Assembly (NCBI GenBank): GCA_029098505.1
Contig: JAQXOE010000021.1
Location: 1 to 64,000 of the forward strand
DNA from: Bacteroidales bacterium
Lineage (GTDB): Bacteria > Bacteroidota > Bacteroidia > Bacteroidales > UBA932
Length of the DNA: 64,000 bases
Direction of reading: 5' to 3'
Part shown: positions 60,352-64,000 of the stretch, in pieces
Layout of the letters: every line of letters begins with the position of its first letter
Position numbering within the stretch: the first letter of the stretch is position 1
The notes under the pieces: model-generated
The model's database searches: none
What the model was told of the DNA's origin: nothing
The model's input: only the letters and a program-made list of their open reading frames with translations
Translations under genes and position numbers: made by a program

Positions 60352-62796
60352 ATGAATAGAAAATCATTGACCCTCATAGCAACGATGCTGCTTGTCTGCA
60401 TCACTTCTATTTATGCTCCACTTGCCGGAGCCCAGAAGAACCAGAAAAAAGCCGAGACTGATACTACGAAGACGGCTCCTGTCCTTGAATTCAGCCGTGG
60501 TCTCTTCGCTGTAAGCCAGCAGGATAAGGACTGGTATTTCGAAATTCCCGACAGCCTTCTGGGCCGCCGCATACTTGCAGTCACCAGATATGTGACCAAC
60601 ACCCCTGGCGCATCGGAATACGGTGGAGAGGAAATCAATGAGTCTATGGTGTATTGGGAGAAGGCGATAAATGGCAATCTTCTCCTTCGCGCTGATGTTC
60701 TCACCATCAAATCAGACGAGGACCAGGCTATCAGCAAGGCCGTTGAGGTAAGTTCCGAGAACCCGATAATAGCCTCATTCAAGCCGGAAAAGGACGCGAG
60801 TGCGGGCAATACCAGAGTCAAGGTAAGCTCCCTTTTCGAGGATGACACCCAGATTTTCTCGTTTACTCCCGGCGGCAAGCGTTCAATGGGACTCGGTTCG
60901 TTGAAGAAAGATGCTACCTTCATCAGCAGCATACGCACCTATCCTATCAATACAGAGGTAACTGTTACCAAGACTTACAGCTACAGTTCGCAGAGTGGCA
61001 ATGGCTCATCGTCATATCTTCCGGCGGGCGCTCAAACCGGCTTGGTGACTCTCCAGATGAACACATCCTTTGTGCTCCTTCCAGAGACTCCGATGCAGCC
61101 ACGTATGTTTGACCCGAGAGTCGGCTTCTTTGCAGACAGTTACACTGAGTTCTCCGATGACCAGCAGAGTGTAGAGGACCTCAGTTTCATTACCCGTTAC
61201 CGTCTTGAGGCTAAACCCGAAGACGTGGAGAAACAGAAGAGGGGAGAACTGGTAGAACCTGTGAAGCCTATCATATATTATATAGATCCTGCAACGCCAA
61301 AGCAGTGGGTACCTTATCTCATTGCCGGAGTCAATGACTGGAACGTGGCATTTGAAGCTGCAGGCTGGAAGAACGCTATACGCGGTGAGGAATGGCCGGT
61401 GGACGATCCTACAATGAGTCTTGAGGATGCCCGTTTCAGCGTTATCAGGTATTTGGCATCACCAACCCAGAACGCTTATGGCCCGAATGTTCACGACCCG
61501 CGTTCCGGAGAAATTATTGAAAGTCACGTTGGCTGGTATCATAATGTGATGTCTCTCGTTCACGACTGGTATCAGATTCAGGCCGGTCCAGTTGATTCGC
61601 GTGCCCGCAGCATAAAATATGATGAGGAACTTATGGGTGATCTCATCCGTTTCGTTTCGTCGCACGAGGTGGGACATACTCTTGGCTTGCGTCACAATAT
61701 GGGCGCCAGCGCCCAGACTCCGGTAGAGAAGCTCCGCGACAAGGAATGGCTTGAGGAGAACGGCCACACTATCTCGATAATGGACTATGCCCGATTCAAT
61801 TATGTCGCTCAGCCTGAGGACAATATCGGTAAGTCTGGCCTTTATCCGCGCATAGGCGAGTATGATAAGTGGGCAATTGAGTTCGGATACAGACCAAGCT
61901 ATATCGATGATGTCAAGGAAGACCATTTGTATTGGAACAAGGTCATCATCGACCGTCTTGAGAAGAATCCTCGCCTCTGGTTCGGTGGTGAGGGAGGCAA
62001 TTCCGATCCACGTTCCCAGACTGAGGACCTTGGAGACGACTCCGTCAAGGCAAGTGATTACGGCATAATGAACCTCAAGCGTGTGGTGGCCGCCATTCCT
62101 GAATGGAACGCTGAAGAGGCTGATATGTACAAGAATGTAAAGAGAATGTATGAGGGTGTAATCAGCCAGTTCAACCGTTATTCAGGACATGTAGGTACAA
62201 ATATCGGAGGCAGATATGTTACACAGAAGAGTATAGAGCAGCCAGGCCCTGTATATGCTCCTGTTCCGAAGGAAAAACAGAAAGCTGCACTCGACTATTT
62301 CAACAGGAACGTTTTCACCAAACCATCCTGGTTGGTAGATCTGCCATACATATACAATATCACCGACCAACCGGACAATTATCTCCGCTCAGTTGTGAAC
62401 AATGTCGTCAGTACCTCAAATCTCCTGAATATTGCCAAACTCACAAGAATGGGTCAATTTGCTCAGGCTGATTCTTCGAACTATAGGCCAGAAGAGTATA
62501 TCTCAGATCTTACTTCTATGATATTCAGTGAGTTGGGGAAGGGAAAGGCTGTTGATAGCTACCGCAGATATCTGCAGCGCCGTTTCGTTTCAGTCGCCCT
62601 TACCGTTGTGAACAATAAGGACAATGCACTTACGGACGGTCGTGCCCTGATACTTGCCGAACTCAAGACTATTGAAACTCGAGCAAGGAAAGCGAAGTCA
62701 TCGGATGCTGTGACCAAAGCACACTGGCAGTCTATTGCCCAGCAGATTGAAGAGGGACTTCATCCTTCTGCGAGTACCGAAAGCTCAAACAGATAA
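60352..62796 (+). CDS. Secreted zinc-dependent metalloprotease (DUF5117/DUF4953 type)
   Basis: An 814-residue secreted protease with signal peptide LIATMLLVCITSIYAPLAGA. The N-terminal half matches the DUF5118/DUF5117 pair of Bacteroidetes proteases (FSRGLFAVSQQDKDWYFEIPDSLLGRRIL). The catalytic part has HEVGHTLGLRHNMGAS near residue 440, the HExxHxxGxxH zinc motif of metzincins, and MDYARFNYVAQPED after it as the Met-turn. The C-terminal region is helical. It probably degrades proteins outside the cell or in the periplasm. The CNNM gene follows after 3 bases. Confidence 0.88.
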   Translation: MNRKSLTLIATMLLVCITSIYAPLAGAQKNQKKAETDTTKTAPVLEFSRGLFAVSQQDKDWYFEIPDSLLGRRILAVTRYVTNTPGASEYGGEEINESMVYWEKAINGNLLLRADVLTIKSDEDQAISKAVEVSSENPIIASFKPEKDASAGNTRVKVSSLFEDDTQIFSFTPGGKRSMGLGSLKKDATFISSIRTYPINTEVTVTKTYSYSSQSGNGSSSYLPAGAQTGLVTLQMNTSFVLLPETPMQPRMFDPRVGFFADSYTEFSDDQQSVEDLSFITRYRLEAKPEDVEKQKRGELVEPVKPIIYYIDPATPKQWVPYLIAGVNDWNVAFEAAGWKNAIRGEEWPVDDPTMSLEDARFSVIRYLASPTQNAYGPNVHDPRSGEIIESHVGWYHNVMSLVHDWYQIQAGPVDSRARSIKYDEELMGDLIRFVSSHEVGHTLGLRHNMGASAQTPVEKLRDKEWLEENGHTISIMDYARFNYVAQPEDNIGKSGLYPRIGEYDKWAIEFGYRPSYIDDVKEDHLYWNKVIIDRLEKNPRLWFGGEGGNSDPRSQTEDLGDDSVKASDYGIMNLKRVVAAIPEWNAEEADMYKNVKRMYEGVISQFNRYSGHVGTNIGGRYVTQKSIEQPGPVYAPVPKEKQKAALDYFNRNVFTKPSWLVDLPYIYNITDQPDNYLRSVVNNVVSTSNLLNIAKLTRMGQFAQADSSNYRPEEYISDLTSMIFSELGKGKAVDSYRRYLQRRFVSVALTVVNNKDNALTDGRALILAELKTIETRARKAKSSDAVTKAHWQSIAQQIEEGLHPSASTESSNR

Positions 62797-62799
62797 ACA

Positions 62800-63852
62800 A
62801 TGATTAATTTACTATTGGTATATCTATTCCTGGCATTGGGCGTATCCTTCTTATGCTCAATATTGGAAGCGACTTTGATGTCCACTCCCATTTCATACAT
62901 CACAATGAAAGAAGAGGAGGGGTACAAACCGGCCACCCAATTCAAGCAGTATAAACAGGATAGCTCTAGGCCTATTGCCGCCATTCTCAGTCTCAATACG
63001 ATAGCGAACACTATCGGAGCCGCCGGAGTAGGTCAGCAGGCTACCATTATCTTCGGCTCTGAATGGTTCGGTCTGGTCAGTGCAATAACGACAATCCTGA
63101 TTCTGATTTTTTCTGAGATTATCCCGAAGACTATAGGCACCTGTTACTGGAAGTCGTTGATGGGTTTTTGTACCAAAACCTTGAACGTGCTGGTTTTCAT
63201 AATGTATCCTCTGGTTGTACTGGTGGAATACCTTACCCGTCTCATTACTCCTAAGGAACTGGAAACAGGAGTGTCGCGTGAGGAAGTCAGTGCTATGGCG
63301 AATGTAGCTGAGGAAGACGGTGAGATAGAGGAGGACGAGAATACCATCATTCAGAATCTTATCAATATGGATGAGATTACAGCTGCGGATGCAATGACAC
63401 CGAGAGTAGTTTGCGCTATTGCCCCCGAGTCAATGCCGCTTAAAGTCTTCTATAAGGACAAACGCTATATGCACCACAGCCGCATTCCTGTTTATGCTGA
63501 GAATGATGAATATATCACAGGCTATGTGCTCAGGATGGAGGCTCTCCAGCTGATGGCCGAGGATAAGTATGAGGTGACTTTAGGCTCGATACGCAGGGAC
63601 ATCCCAAGCTTTCCTGAGGATGCACAGTTGGACGATATCAAGGACGAGATGCTTAGCAAGGATGAGCAAATAGCGGCAATTATCAATGAGTACGGCAGTT
63701 TCCAGGGTATTCTGACGCTTGAGGACGTTATTGAAACCCTTCTTGGCAGTGAAATAGTCGATGAGCAGGATACCGTTCGCGATATGCAGCAGCTTGCGCG
63801 TGAAAGGTGGGAGAGAATCAATGCTCGAAATGCTGCATCAGTTCAGAAATGA
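62800..63852 (+). CDS. CNNM/CBS-domain membrane protein (hemolysin family)
   Basis: A 350-residue protein with the CNNM (DUF21) membrane domain in residues 1-165, containing four spans and the segment SLNTIANTIGAAGVG, followed by a CBS pair (about 190-320: MTPRVVCAIAPESMPL, RIPVYAENDEYITGYVL, INEYGSFQGILTLEDVIETLLG). The C-terminal CorC/HlyC domain of longer relatives is missing, so it is the short form. CNNM proteins are linked to magnesium or other cation efflux; the older hemolysin name should not be taken literally. The EamA gene overlaps its stop. Confidence 0.88.
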   Translation: MINLLLVYLFLALGVSFLCSILEATLMSTPISYITMKEEEGYKPATQFKQYKQDSSRPIAAILSLNTIANTIGAAGVGQQATIIFGSEWFGLVSAITTILILIFSEIIPKTIGTCYWKSLMGFCTKTLNVLVFIMYPLVVLVEYLTRLITPKELETGVSREEVSAMANVAEEDGEIEEDENTIIQNLINMDEITAADAMTPRVVCAIAPESMPLKVFYKDKRYMHHSRIPVYAENDEYITGYVLRMEALQLMAEDKYEVTLGSIRRDIPSFPEDAQLDDIKDEMLSKDEQIAAIINEYGSFQGILTLEDVIETLLGSEIVDEQDTVRDMQQLARERWERINARNAASVQK

Positions 63853-64000
63853 TACCTTTTTTCGGAGAGATACTCTCATTGACAGTGGCAATATCGTGGA
63901 CCGCCACCGCGCTTGCCGCAGATGAAGCCAGCAAGAGACTGGGATCGCTGACTGTCAATGTGATAAGGATGCTGCTGTCATTGCTCCTGCTTGCATTGAC
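63849..64000 (+). CDS. EamA/DMT-family permease, N-terminus (partial)
   Basis: The ATG at 63849 overlaps the CNNM stop as ATGA. The visible 50 residues (IPFFGEILSLTVAISWTATA, then DEASKRLGSLTVNVIRMLLSLLLLAL) have the first membrane spans of the EamA family of drug/metabolite transporters, where a first helix ending in a W and a second starting after NxxR are usual. The remainder lies beyond the right edge, so substrate and length are unknown. Confidence 0.7.
   Translation, partial: MIPFFGEILSLTVAISWTATALAADEASKRLGSLTVNVIRMLLSLLLLAL

Overview
The window looks like chromosomal DNA of a Bacteroidota member, most likely the order Bacteroidales. The reasons are a SusC/SusD pair, many LPxxC-type lipoproteins, FISUMP-domain lipoproteins, a patatin fused to an outer-membrane barrel, Bacteroidales-type zinc proteases, and repeated promoter-like sites of the form TTTG-N19/20-TAnnTTTG. 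No rRNA, CRISPR array, prophage or antibiotic-resistance gene was seen. The exact genus cannot be read from the sequence.

Layout. 1-2.9 kb: the left edge carries the start of an insertion-sequence transposase that cuts off a lipoprotein nicotinamidase-like gene, followed by glycerate kinase and a secreted bleomycin-hydrolase-type protease. 2.9-10.6 kb: a promoter and a strong intrinsic terminator (leader or small RNA) precede the translationally coupled nucleotide operon pyrG-purF-carA-carB. 10.6-12.9 kb: recA-trpS on the other strand. 13.1-22.1 kb: an outer-membrane uptake locus of two FISUMP lipoproteins, SusC, SusD and a SusE-position lipoprotein. 22.2-29.5 kb: an EF-hand membrane protein of unknown function, rlmN, a patatin/BamA-like protein, recX and a purine nucleoside phosphorylase. 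29.5-34.0 kb: dTDP-rhamnose genes (rmlD, rmlB), a CpsB-type phosphatase, RNase H and pdxA. 34.0-40.0 kb: two short-chain dehydrogenases, a DUF1593 lipoprotein, a deleted YiiX-like remnant, a small HExxH membrane protein and a secreted barrel-type hydrolase candidate. 40.3-51.8 kb: a seven-gene minus-strand run for envelope and sugar functions (TPR protein, WalJ-like hydrolase, ABC exporter, VanZ, amidase with golvesin-like insert, cysteine desulfidase family, GH3). 51.9-54.8 kb: a probably inactive M28 peptidase, an acetyltransferase and pgi. 54.8-56.2 kb: a repeat-rich gene-free zone around tRNA-Asp. 56.2-64 kb: an epimerase, an acetyltransferase, a small lipoprotein, an esterase, a receptor pseudogene, a large zinc protease, a CNNM protein and the start of an EamA permease.

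The most interesting non-coding signal is a family of 108-bp palindromic elements present in three copies (40.1, 55.1 and 55.6 kb), two of them flanking tRNA-Asp. That tRNA also has an 87-bp direct repeat of its 3' part and terminator, as expected for an old integration or a decayed tandem duplication. Several genes are visibly broken: the nicotinamidase (IS insertion), the YiiX-like gene (internal deletion), a TonB-receptor remnant (deletion plus frameshift) and possibly the M28 peptidase (missing ligands, no ATG).

All family assignments were made by reading motifs, without database searches.
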